A DNA stretch of 13,309 nucleotides from GCA-2698665 sp038101125 (GTDB lineage Bacteria > Pseudomonadota > Gammaproteobacteria > GCA-002705445 > GCA-002716945): assembly GCA_038101125.1 (NCBI GenBank), contig JAYNVZ010000028.1, positions 1 through 13,309 on the forward strand, in the 5' to 3' direction. Below, piece after piece: positions 1 through 6,948 of the stretch. The position numbers and the translations under genes were made by a program. Numbering within the stretch: position 1 is the first letter of the stretch; each line of letters begins with the position of its first letter. The notes beneath the pieces were generated by a model. It saw only the letters and a list, made by a program, of their open reading frames with translations. It made no database searches and had not been told where the DNA came from.

Positions 1-513
1 ATATATGGTGAATACCTCTTCATCAAAGATATGCCAGTTGGTAATAATGAGATCAAGGTAATCCTAAGCAGTAATATGGATACAGATATTGCTTATAAAG
101 GCAAACTTATAAGTGATCAGATAATAATTCAATTCCCTGAGTACACTTTTTCTGAGGCAAGGTCAAAAGCATATAACTTGTCAATACAGTGTGAATTTTC
201 AGATGAAGGTCTCCGAGATAGAGATAAACTTCAGCAAGATGGAATGCAAATTTCTGAATCTTCTAAATACCTATTATGTAGACATGATAGCCAAAAAAAT
301 ATACTCGATGAATTTATGTCTGAAATGTCTAAGTTTCAACTAGCATCACACATAGTTCATTTAGATATTTTAAAGGAAAGAGTTGCTGTATGGCAAGATT
401 TTGAGAATTCAGAACTATCATTGTCGGAAGCAAGATTAAAAAATAAAGTGATTGTTGATACACTTGATAGTAGACTTCAAAAAAAGTTTAGTGAGCTGAG
501 GGAAGCAAATTGA
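1..513 (+). CDS. Unrecognised protein, 5' end missing
   Basis: The frame is open from the first base of the window, so this is the C-terminal part (about 170 residues) of a longer gene. The first in-frame ATG, at 31, need not be the real start: no clear Shine-Dalgarno sequence precedes it and the frame reads on upstream. The early part looks beta-rich (alternating hydrophobic residues such as KVIL and IIIQF). The rest is polar and probably helical, with charged segments near the C-terminus. I see no signal peptide, membrane helix or catalytic motif in this part. Its TGA stop overlaps the TTG start of the next gene by four bases, so the two are probably translationally coupled. I do not recognise the family and assign no function. 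Confidence 0.6.
   Translation: MYGEYLFIKDMPVGNNEIKVILSSNMDTDIAYKGKLISDQIIIQFPEYTFSEARSKAYNLSIQCEFSDEGLRDRDKLQQDGMQISESSKYLLCRHDSQKNILDEFMSEMSKFQLASHIVHLDILKERVAVWQDFENSELSLSEARLKNKVIVDTLDSRLQKKFSELREAN
498..503 (+). promoter_or_regulatory. Shine-Dalgarno site supporting a TTG start
   Basis: GAGGGA lies six bases before the TTG codon at 510, inside the end of the preceding gene. It supports starting the small membrane protein at this TTG rather than at the internal ATG at 558, which would cut into the membrane helix. Confidence 0.5.
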
Positions 514-752
514 ATATTGAATTATTTTTTTCTGCTTATTCCACTACATCACAGGTGATGTTTCCTATTCTAGTATTTATTATAGTTCTTTTAATAAGAG
601 ATTTAGCTAAATATTCAAAAATATCAGATAAAATACATAAAAAATTAGAAAATATTTCTGAACAGATTGAGGATAGCGGATATAAAAGGAAACCAAAAGA
701 AAATCTATTTATTTTTATAGAACGTTATCTGAAAAAACAAACTAAAGATTAA
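510..752 (+). CDS. Small single-pass membrane protein, unknown function
   Basis: This is an 80-residue protein. It has a short N-terminus, one hydrophobic helix at about residues 14-29 (VMFPILVFIIVLLI is the core), then a basic/acidic region that looks like a short amphipathic helix or coiled coil (about 33-57), and a lysine-rich tail. By the positive-inside rule the tail should be cytoplasmic. The start is TTG in a TTGA overlap with the stop of the preceding gene, with GAGGGA suitably placed upstream. That points to co-expression and perhaps a shared complex with the upstream protein. Its 3' end overlaps the convergent glycosyltransferase gene by 11 bp. The length, helix and coupling make it a credible gene, but I recognise no family. 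Confidence 0.6.
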   Translation: MNIELFFSAYSTTSQVMFPILVFIIVLLIRDLAKYSKISDKIHKKLENISEQIEDSGYKRKPKENLFIFIERYLKKQTKD

Positions 753-1764
753 GATCTTCTATCATATCATATACAACATCTGCGCCTAGAGATCGCATGC
801 AGATATTAGCTTTGCAACTTTTAATAGCTTTGGTGTCATAGCAAGGACTACACTCTAAATTCAGTGTCGCAATTTTTACAACATTCATTGCTGTCTTATA
901 TGGTGCAGATTGATAGTGATTAGTTGGACCATGAATAGAAATGATATTTTTACTCGCTGCACCAGCAACATGAGCGCTTCCACTGTCTGTTGCGACAACA
1001 CATTTTGATCTTTTCATAATTGTGATAAGTTCAGGGACATCAGTCATGCCAGAGATATCGTACACCTTATGATGTAAAGGATAGAATGCCTCGAAATATT
1101 TTTTTTCATCCTTGCTGCCTGCTAACAAAATATTGAAAGATGTTTGGTCAATAATCTTGCTAATTAAATCTTTCCAATTTTTCTCTGGCCATGATCTATA
1201 ACCTCTATGATTTATATTCCCTACATGGCTATTTGTTGGACATAAAACAATATATGGATCATTTATTGGATACTTGTTTTTGATAGTATCAAAATCTACC
1301 CCAATTATTGATGGCGTTGCCTTTTCTTTTTTATATTTGATTCTCAGTTTATCTAATATTCTCAATTGATGATCTACCCTATGTTCTTTAAATATATCAT
1401 CCGGTATATACTCAAATGGCATCCCAATCTTGTTTAAGGATCTAGAATACCTCATTAGATCATTAAATTTATAACCTATCTCAAGGTTTAAAATAAGATC
1501 ATAAGGACGAAATAAAGAATTTAAGATAATTTTAAATTTTTCTAAATTTAATAAAAAGGGAAGCTTGGTATGTCTCAGCTTGAAGACTTTTGCTATCCTT
1601 TTGTCATATTTAAATAAATCAGAAACACCTGGTTTTGATACCCAATGTATTTCTAAGCTAGAACCATATATCTCTCTTAATGGCTCAATAACAGAAGTAG
1701 CATCTACTGTATCGCCTAGTAGCCCACACCTAATAACGAGAACTTTTTTATTTTGTTTTATCAT
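742..1764 (-). CDS. Glycosyltransferase family 9 (heptosyltransferase-like)
   Basis: This 340-residue protein has the expected length for ADP-heptose:LPS heptosyltransferases (WaaC/WaaF type), which add heptose to the inner core of lipopolysaccharide at the cytoplasmic face of the inner membrane. The N-terminal domain carries the GT9 signature RCGLLGD at residues 12-18, whose Asp18 matches the proposed catalytic Asp. The C-terminal nucleotide-sugar domain has TDSGSAHVAGA at 259-269 followed by HGPTNHY. A four-cysteine set (C305, C308, C317, C322) near the end, beginning CSPC, is seen in a subset of GT9 proteins and may bind metal or form disulfides. ATG at 1764 places the Rossmann strand directly at the N-terminus as expected. 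The gene is transcribed alone and is divergent from the FAH-family gene. The exact sugar and acceptor cannot be read from the sequence. Confidence 0.85.
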   Translation of the reverse strand: MIKQNKKVLVIRCGLLGDTVDATSVIEPLREIYGSSLEIHWVSKPGVSDLFKYDKRIAKVFKLRHTKLPFLLNLEKFKIILNSLFRPYDLILNLEIGYKFNDLMRYSRSLNKIGMPFEYIPDDIFKEHRVDHQLRILDKLRIKYKKEKATPSIIGVDFDTIKNKYPINDPYIVLCPTNSHVGNINHRGYRSWPEKNWKDLISKIIDQTSFNILLAGSKDEKKYFEAFYPLHHKVYDISGMTDVPELITIMKRSKCVVATDSGSAHVAGAASKNIISIHGPTNHYQSAPYKTAMNVVKIATLNLECSPCYDTKAIKSCKANICMRSLGADVVYDMIEDLNL

Positions 1765-1844
1765 GATTTCTAGTTTAGAATATAGCCTGAATTACTCATA
1801 ACATTTAAGTAATATTTTAACTCAATTATGGAAAAATTAATATA

Positions 1845-2612
1845 ATGGCAAATTGGATATCATTTACATATAAAGATCAAATAAACATTGGAATTCTAGA
1901 AGGGGATATAGTGGAATTATTCACTGGGGATATGTTTAATAGCCCAACTACGACAGGGCAAAAATTAAGTGTAAATGACATTAAATTATTGAATCCATGC
2001 AGCCCATCTAAAATTATTGCATTATGGAATAATTACAAAACTCTTGCTGATGAAAAAGGTTTATCTAAACCAAATAATCCTTTATACCTAAATAAAGCCA
2101 CTTCTTGCATATCTCAGCCAGGTGAGGATATTGTAAGACCTAAGTCTTATAATGAAGCAATATTTTATGAAGGAGAATTAGGTATAGTCATTGGAAAAAA
2201 TTGTAAAGATTTAGAACCTGATGAGACTAAAGATTATATATTTGGTTTCACATGTATCAATGACGTTACCGGAATGGATATAGTAAAAAAAGATCCAAGT
2301 TTCGATCAATGGACTAGATCAAAAAGTTTTGATACTTTTGGAATATTTGGCCCAGGGATAGTAACAGATATAGATCCATTGAATTTACAAATAGAGTCAA
2401 AACTAAATGGTAAAACCGTTCAAAATTATAATACAAGCGATATGTTTTTTAATGTTTATGAAATTGTAAGTTTTTTATCTAAAGATATGAGCTTATTGCC
2501 GGGAGACATTATTGCATGTGGAACAAATGCAGGACTAGGCCCTATGGAACATAACGATATTATAGAAGTTAGTGTCGAGAATATTGGCACGGTTACCAAT
2601 AAACTCTCCTAG
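1845..2612 (+). CDS. Fumarylacetoacetate hydrolase (FAH) family enzyme
   Basis: This 255-residue protein matches the C-terminal catalytic fold of the FAH family, whose members hydrolyse, isomerise or decarboxylate beta-keto acids such as acylpyruvates, oxaloacetate and hydroxyheptadienedioate. Metal ligands are visible as E109 and E111 in FYEGELGIVIG and D140 in CINDVTGMD. The RSKSFDTFGIFGP stretch (158-170) is the usual substrate-loop region. The C-terminus has GTNAGLGPM, where GTxxGxGP is typical, and ends with the usual D-x-IEV-x-V-x-x-IG pattern. ATG at 1845 gives the normal N-terminus (short strand then IGILEGD), although the Shine-Dalgarno signal is weak. It is a single gene, convergent with fdhD across a 3-bp gap. 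The substrate is not determinable: family members with the same motifs act in aromatic degradation, oxaloacetate tautomerisation or acylpyruvate cleavage. Confidence 0.85.
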   Translation: MANWISFTYKDQINIGILEGDIVELFTGDMFNSPTTTGQKLSVNDIKLLNPCSPSKIIALWNNYKTLADEKGLSKPNNPLYLNKATSCISQPGEDIVRPKSYNEAIFYEGELGIVIGKNCKDLEPDETKDYIFGFTCINDVTGMDIVKKDPSFDQWTRSKSFDTFGIFGPGIVTDIDPLNLQIESKLNGKTVQNYNTSDMFFNVYEIVSFLSKDMSLLPGDIIACGTNAGLGPMEHNDIIEVSVENIGTVTNKLS

Positions 2613-2615
2613 AAA

Positions 2616-3485
2616 TTATCTTCGTTTCCAAATATCAGCAGATGACTCTGGTCGTGGATCTGGTTTTTTGTCATAAACAATATTTTCATGACCATTGTAA
2701 ACTAAGAAATGTCTGCCTTTAGCTCTCCCAATCAGAGTTACTCCTGTTTCCTTTGCGACATTTAACCCCATCTCTGTAACTCCAGATCTTGATATTAAAT
2801 ATGAAATATCCATTTGCGCAACTTTAATAACCATTTCAGAAGTTAATCTTCCTGTTGTATAAAATAATTTATTTTTGCTATCAATATGGTTCAACCACAT
2901 ATTTCCTGCAATCGCATCTACAGCATTATGTCTTCCTACGTCTTCAATGAAATCTATTATATTATTTTCATCACATATAGCACATCCATGTACTGCTCCA
3001 GATTTTCTATAGATTTCATTTTTGTCATGAAGTAATTTTAATATCTTGTATATTGATGATTGTTTAAGTTTATCAGTTTTCAGATTTTTATTTTTTAGGT
3101 CATCCCAAATACCACCAAAAGTTGTACCTTGTCCACATCCTGATGTTACTACCTTATGAGTTAGTTTATTTTCAAAATTATCAAGACTATTTAAAGTCTT
3201 AACAACTGCAGAATTTGTATCCCAATCAACTTGCACCGACTCGATATCCGTTAGTTCAGATACAAATCCCTGATTTCTAAGATATCCGATTACAAGTGAC
3301 TCTGGATAGTGTCCTAGTGTCATTAGTGTAACCACTTCTTTTTTATTCACATATATAGTTAACGGGAGTTCTCCAGTTATACTAAAACTCTTAATTTGGT
3401 TATATTCATCATAGACATCCACGATCTTTGATTCAGGTCTTTGAGATTTTGTTATCTCAGGTCTTTTGGTTTTATTGCTTGTCAT
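2616..3485 (-). CDS. fdhD: Formate dehydrogenase sulfurtransferase FdhD
   Basis: FdhD passes sulfur from a cysteine desulfurase to the bis-MGD molybdenum or tungsten cofactor and is needed for active formate dehydrogenase; it acts in the cytoplasm. The 289-residue protein has the family landmarks: an early E-x-PL segment (GELPLTIYVN), the Cys motif TSGCGQGTTFGG around residue 117, SGAVHGCAICD at 162-172, EDVGRHNAVDAIAG at 181-194, TTGRLTSEMVIK at 210-221 and an SRSGVTEMGLNVA segment. In E. coli the Cys motif is C-x-x-C. Here only C117 is present and the fourth position is Gly. The conserved body begins near residue 30, so the first 25 or so polar residues are an extension. The gene lies about 6 kb from fdhBA and is divergent from the MBL-fold gene with 38 bp between start codons. 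The family call is secure. Confidence 0.95.
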   Translation of the reverse strand: MTSNKTKRPEITKSQRPESKIVDVYDEYNQIKSFSITGELPLTIYVNKKEVVTLMTLGHYPESLVIGYLRNQGFVSELTDIESVQVDWDTNSAVVKTLNSLDNFENKLTHKVVTSGCGQGTTFGGIWDDLKNKNLKTDKLKQSSIYKILKLLHDKNEIYRKSGAVHGCAICDENNIIDFIEDVGRHNAVDAIAGNMWLNHIDSKNKLFYTTGRLTSEMVIKVAQMDISYLISRSGVTEMGLNVAKETGVTLIGRAKGRHFLVYNGHENIVYDKKPDPRPESSADIWKRR

Positions 3486-3503
3486 AATCTGTTAGATTAT
3501 ATT
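3475..3503 (+). promoter_or_regulatory. Candidate promoter for the MBL-DHPS pair
   Basis: TTGCTT (3475-3480) and TATATT (3498-3503) are separated by 17 bp and lie about 20 bp before the ATG at 3524. The -35 match is only TTG, and it sits inside the start of fdhD. On the opposite strand the same AT-rich core reads TATAAT (3501-3496), a possible -10 for fdhD that would leave it an almost leaderless mRNA. The two promoters would then share DNA. This rests on pattern only. Confidence 0.35.
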
Positions 3504-3523
3504 ACAAAACTAAAGGTTACACG

Positions 3524-4450
3524 ATGAGATTTTTTTTAATTCCTATACTTCTGCTTAGTGTCTCTAACTCATTCGCAGATGTTATGAGGGTGACAATATT
3601 AGGATCAGGCACTCCGAGACCCGATATTAATAGATTCAGTCAATCAATATTAGTAGAAGCTGGTGATGAAAAACTTTTGTTTGATACTGGTCGAGGATCT
3701 GCAATTAGACTATCTCAGGCTAACATTAACATAGGCGATATCAATGAAATTTTTTTCACACATTTGCATTCTGATCATACGCTGGGGATGCCTGATGTAC
3801 TAATGACAGGTTGGATTTATCAAAGAAAAAAAATTTTGAATATCTATGGGCCCAAAGGAACAAGAGATTTCATTAAAGATATTAAATCAGCATTTAAAGA
3901 GGATATTAATATAAGAATAGTGCCTCCAGAAAATCATTCTGAAGAAGGTCTGAAAACTAAAACATATGAAATCCAACAAGGTCTGATATTCGAAAAAAAC
4001 CAACTTAAGGTTATAGCTTTTGATGTAGATCATGGAGGAGGAGTTAAGCATGCTTATGGTTATAAAATTATCTATAAAGGTAGAAGTGTTGTAATTTCAG
4101 GTGATACTAACTATTCAGCAAACTTAGTATCTCATGCTAAAAATACTGATCTTCTTATACATGAAATTGCTGACGCTCCATTAAGTGTAATAAATAAATA
4201 CCCTAAAGTTAAAGGTCTGATGAATTATCATACGACCCCAGAAGAGATGGCAAGAGTTATCAATGAGGCTAAACCAAGATATACAGTTCTAACTCATATG
4301 TTGTTATTAGGTGGAATAAGTGAAACTGATGTTATAACTAAAGTAAAAAAGCTAACCAGTAACAAAGCTGAAGTTGAACTAGCCTATGACTTGATGGCTA
4401 TTGATGTTAAAGATGATATAAGGACATACTCAATAGATTATGACAAATAA
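3524..4450 (+). CDS. Exported metallo-beta-lactamase-fold hydrolase
   Basis: This 308-residue protein begins with a likely Sec signal peptide (charged start, hydrophobic core FFLIPILLLSVS, predicted cut after SFA at residue 18), so the mature enzyme should be periplasmic. The MBL zinc motif is THLHSDH at 79-85 (H80, H82, D84, H85). Later metal ligands are probably D194 in SGDTNYS and H258 in LTHML. An early GSGTPRP and FDTGRGS give the RNase Z/arylsulfatase-like subgroup look. H236 in NYHTTPEE and the DHGGG/KHAYGY region are further family landmarks. An AAAGG-like Shine-Dalgarno site precedes the ATG. The stop overlaps the next ATG by 11 bp, indicating coupling with the DHPS-like gene. The signal peptide argues against a tRNA-processing RNase Z. 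The substrate (sulfate ester, phosphodiester or lactone) is unknown. Confidence 0.85.
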   Translation: MRFFLIPILLLSVSNSFADVMRVTILGSGTPRPDINRFSQSILVEAGDEKLLFDTGRGSAIRLSQANINIGDINEIFFTHLHSDHTLGMPDVLMTGWIYQRKKILNIYGPKGTRDFIKDIKSAFKEDINIRIVPPENHSEEGLKTKTYEIQQGLIFEKNQLKVIAFDVDHGGGVKHAYGYKIIYKGRSVVISGDTNYSANLVSHAKNTDLLIHEIADAPLSVINKYPKVKGLMNYHTTPEEMARVINEAKPRYTVLTHMLLLGGISETDVITKVKKLTSNKAEVELAYDLMAIDVKDDIRTYSIDYDK

Positions 4451-5243
4451 AACAAAGCTCTTAGGTATTCTTAATCTAACTTCTGATAGTTTTTCAGATG
4501 GTGGAGAATTTTTAGATTTTGATAATGCTAAAAATCATGTCAACAAAATGATCTTGGATGGTTGTAAGTATATTGATATTGGAGCAGAGTCAACAAAACC
4601 TGGGTTTTCTGATATTACTAGTGATGTTCAGATAGCTCGAATACTGCCTTTAATAAAATATATAAAAACTCAAGATAAAGGTGTAAGTATAAGCATTGAT
4701 ACTCGATCTAGCATAGTTGCAGACCATTGTCTTGAATCTGGAGCTGCTATGATCAACGATGTCTCAGGTACCAATCACGATAATAATATGCTAAAGATTA
4801 TACATAAACATAATGCAGAGATCATATTAGGTCATCTACCTGATGAACATAAAATGAATAATTCAATAAATGTTTCTGATATTGTAGCCACTCTAACAGA
4901 TTACTTTGATCAGTTGGTTTTAAGAGCAGAATCTTATGGTGTCGATAGAAAAAAAATAATTATTGACCCTTCAATATGTTTTGGAAAATCTGGTGACGAT
5001 AATATTAAAATCATTAAAAATATTAATCACTTTGTAGAAAAATATAATAGAGTTTGCTTGGGTGTCAGTAATAAGAGGTTTTCTTCAAAATTATTTAAGG
5101 ATATTAGCGATAATGAGCTTGCTATTGTTACGTCAACCATTTCCTCTTTTGCATCATATATGGGAGTTGAATTTCTTAGGGTTCATGAAATTGAACCTAA
5201 CCTAGATGCTATTGAGGTGTCATGGAAAACTTTTACGAGTTAG
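4440..5243 (+). CDS. folP: Dihydropteroate synthase-like protein
   Basis: Dihydropteroate synthase (DHPS) joins p-aminobenzoate to hydroxymethyl-dihydropterin pyrophosphate in folate synthesis, in the cytoplasm. The 267-residue TIM-barrel protein keeps most signature residues: GILNLTSDSFSDGG (N12), DIGAESTKPG (D47), SIDTRSS (D87), INDVSG (N106), DP at 176-177, FGK at 181-183, K212 and RVH at 247-249. It is divergent at three sites. The usual DPG-x-GFGK reads DPSICFGK. The usual MHM-x-G loop reads LGHLPDEHKM. The usual SRK reads SNK. It therefore may be a working but diverged FolP, or a paralogue acting on another pterin. The start ATG at 4440 lies inside the end of the MBL gene (11-bp overlap), and the end overlaps the GT41 gene by 11 bp. 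The family is certain; the folate role is likely but not assured. Confidence 0.85.
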   Translation: MTNKTKLLGILNLTSDSFSDGGEFLDFDNAKNHVNKMILDGCKYIDIGAESTKPGFSDITSDVQIARILPLIKYIKTQDKGVSISIDTRSSIVADHCLESGAAMINDVSGTNHDNNMLKIIHKHNAEIILGHLPDEHKMNNSINVSDIVATLTDYFDQLVLRAESYGVDRKKIIIDPSICFGKSGDDNIKIIKNINHFVEKYNRVCLGVSNKRFSSKLFKDISDNELAIVTSTISSFASYMGVEFLRVHEIEPNLDAIEVSWKTFTS

Positions 5244-6942
5244 AAATCTTATTTAAATTGTCTTCTAATTCTTTCGTAAATTTTTTTAAATCATAAAAAT
5301 CATTAATATAAGAACTTTCTCCTTTAAGTTTGTTTTTAATCTCATCTAAATAATTAGGTTTTGTAGCAAGTCTAAGAACTAAAGATTTATAATCTAATAT
5401 ATTTTTAGTTATTAAATCAATTAACCCAACCGCTTGAAGTATACTTGCGCTCACTCTTGATGCGAAATGATTACCCATTAATGTAACAACTGGGACAGCA
5501 CATTGAATAGAGTCTGTTGTGGTTGTATGACCATTATAAATTCTCGTATCCAGGGTTATGTCTGATAGTCTCAATCTATCAAGATGATCCTGCCTGTTAA
5601 CCCTCGGTGCAAAAATTATCCTATTTCTCTCAATACCTTGTTTTTCTGCATAAGAGTAAATATTATTTTTGGCTATTTCATTATCTTCAAGTAACCATAA
5701 ATAAGCATCATCCACCTTATTTAAATTAAACATTAACTTATAAATTTTAAAAGATTGATTAAAACACGAGAGTATTAAAGATTCTTCAGGTAAACCATGA
5801 TGTTTTTTGCTTGTTAGTTTTTTATTTAAATATATTTTTTCTCCATCATTAACTTGATATGTTCTTGGCATATATAAAAACTTTTCAGTATAATATTTCT
5901 GCTGAGATAAAGGAGTTACGGTCTGATCGGTTATTATATAATCATATATTTTTGATCCCGAAGTTCCGGGAAATCCCAAGTATGAAATAATCTTTTTAGC
6001 AGAATTATTATTAATAATATCTTGTCGATTGTTTGTTATAATTATAGCTAGGTCGATTAAAATATCTAAATTATAATCCGCTATAAGTTTTGACGCTTTT
6101 TCATTATCTAGATCATTTAAGCTTACAAATTTATATACATTATTTTCTATGTATTCTCTTGCTGAATCATCATGATTATAAGAAAAAATATACACTTCAA
6201 AATTAGATTTATCATGATGTTTAAATAAATTTTTAATTAAATGATTTGTAGGATGATTTCTAAATTCTCCGCACAAATAACCTAGTTTAATTTTTTTATT
6301 AAATATTCCACTATTATTATTTCTTTGAATATCTCTTTTAGCCCAAGAGCATGCAACTTTATAATTATTTTCTTCATTGTCCATTCTTGAAATACTCAGG
6401 AATGGATGCTCAAGACCATTGCCAATATGCTGATCAAGCATCTTGTATATTTCATCTATATCTTTCCAATTACATGTATTTTGAAGGATCCTAATTAGCA
6501 ACACTAAATACTTAGCATCTTTATAATTATTTATCGCGCATGCTTTACTAGAGTATTTCTCTGCTTCATCATAATTTCCCAAGCTATCTTGAGAAAGTGA
6601 TAAATTATGTATAGCATCCACATAAGTTGGGTCAATCTCAATAGCTTTCTTTGCAAGACTTATTGCTTGATCATAATTTCTTCGCTCAATATGTATAACA
6701 GACAAGTTGTTTAATACTTCTTTGGATTTATGGATGGACAAAGCTTTAGTATAATATGATTCTGCATCATCAAGATTACCTAAAATCTTAAAAATATTAC
6801 CACCATTTATATATAACTTGGGATTCGTTGGGTAATCACTTAAAGCTCTTTGAATTTCTTTTAATGCCTCATTAAAATTTCCATCTCTTAACTGCAGTTG
6901 AATATTGTCAACATAATCATCAAGGGATTTTTTATACGACAT
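5233..6942 (-). CDS. TPR-domain O-GlcNAc transferase-like protein (GT41)
   Basis: This 569-residue protein has N-terminal tetratricopeptide repeats (about residues 8-140; repeats such as YDQAISLAKKAIEIDPTY and YDEAEKYSSKACAIN) followed by a GT41 catalytic region of the OGT/SPINDLY type. These enzymes move GlcNAc or fucose from a nucleotide sugar to protein Ser/Thr. Catalytic-region landmarks are FRNHPTNHL (H230, matching human OGT His498), YLGFPGTSG (321-329), DYIITDQTVTP, YYTEKFLYMPRTYQVND, CFNQSFK with K399 at the place of OGT Lys842, and NGHTTTTD (H472, D477) with ASRVSAS downstream. The usual GYT segment before this region reads AIIIT (299-303). No signal peptide is visible, so it is cytosolic. 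It starts 6 bp after fdhA with a poor Shine-Dalgarno site, so it is probably translated from the fdh mRNA. Target proteins are unknown. Confidence 0.88.
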   Translation of the reverse strand: MSYKKSLDDYVDNIQLQLRDGNFNEALKEIQRALSDYPTNPKLYINGGNIFKILGNLDDAESYYTKALSIHKSKEVLNNLSVIHIERRNYDQAISLAKKAIEIDPTYVDAIHNLSLSQDSLGNYDEAEKYSSKACAINNYKDAKYLVLLIRILQNTCNWKDIDEIYKMLDQHIGNGLEHPFLSISRMDNEENNYKVACSWAKRDIQRNNNSGIFNKKIKLGYLCGEFRNHPTNHLIKNLFKHHDKSNFEVYIFSYNHDDSAREYIENNVYKFVSLNDLDNEKASKLIADYNLDILIDLAIIITNNRQDIINNNSAKKIISYLGFPGTSGSKIYDYIITDQTVTPLSQQKYYTEKFLYMPRTYQVNDGEKIYLNKKLTSKKHHGLPEESLILSCFNQSFKIYKLMFNLNKVDDAYLWLLEDNEIAKNNIYSYAEKQGIERNRIIFAPRVNRQDHLDRLRLSDITLDTRIYNGHTTTTDSIQCAVPVVTLMGNHFASRVSASILQAVGLIDLITKNILDYKSLVLRLATKPNYLDEIKNKLKGESSYINDFYDLKKFTKELEDNLNKISNS

Positions 6943-6948
6943 CTTTTT

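Noticed and set aside
1565..1801. Plus-strand ORF of 78 codons
   Set aside because: It lies antisense over the N-terminal region of the GT9 gene, whose motifs fix the real strand; there is no ribosome binding site or recognisable protein.
1841..1846. TATAAT hexamer as a -10 for the FAH-family gene
   Set aside because: It overlaps the ATG itself, so transcripts would start inside the gene. TAATAT at 1810-1815 is better placed, but its -35 is too weak to annotate.
3524..4450. Assignment of the MBL-fold protein as tRNA-processing RNase Z
   Set aside because: It has a signal peptide with an SFA-D cleavage site, so it should not meet tRNA in the cytoplasm.
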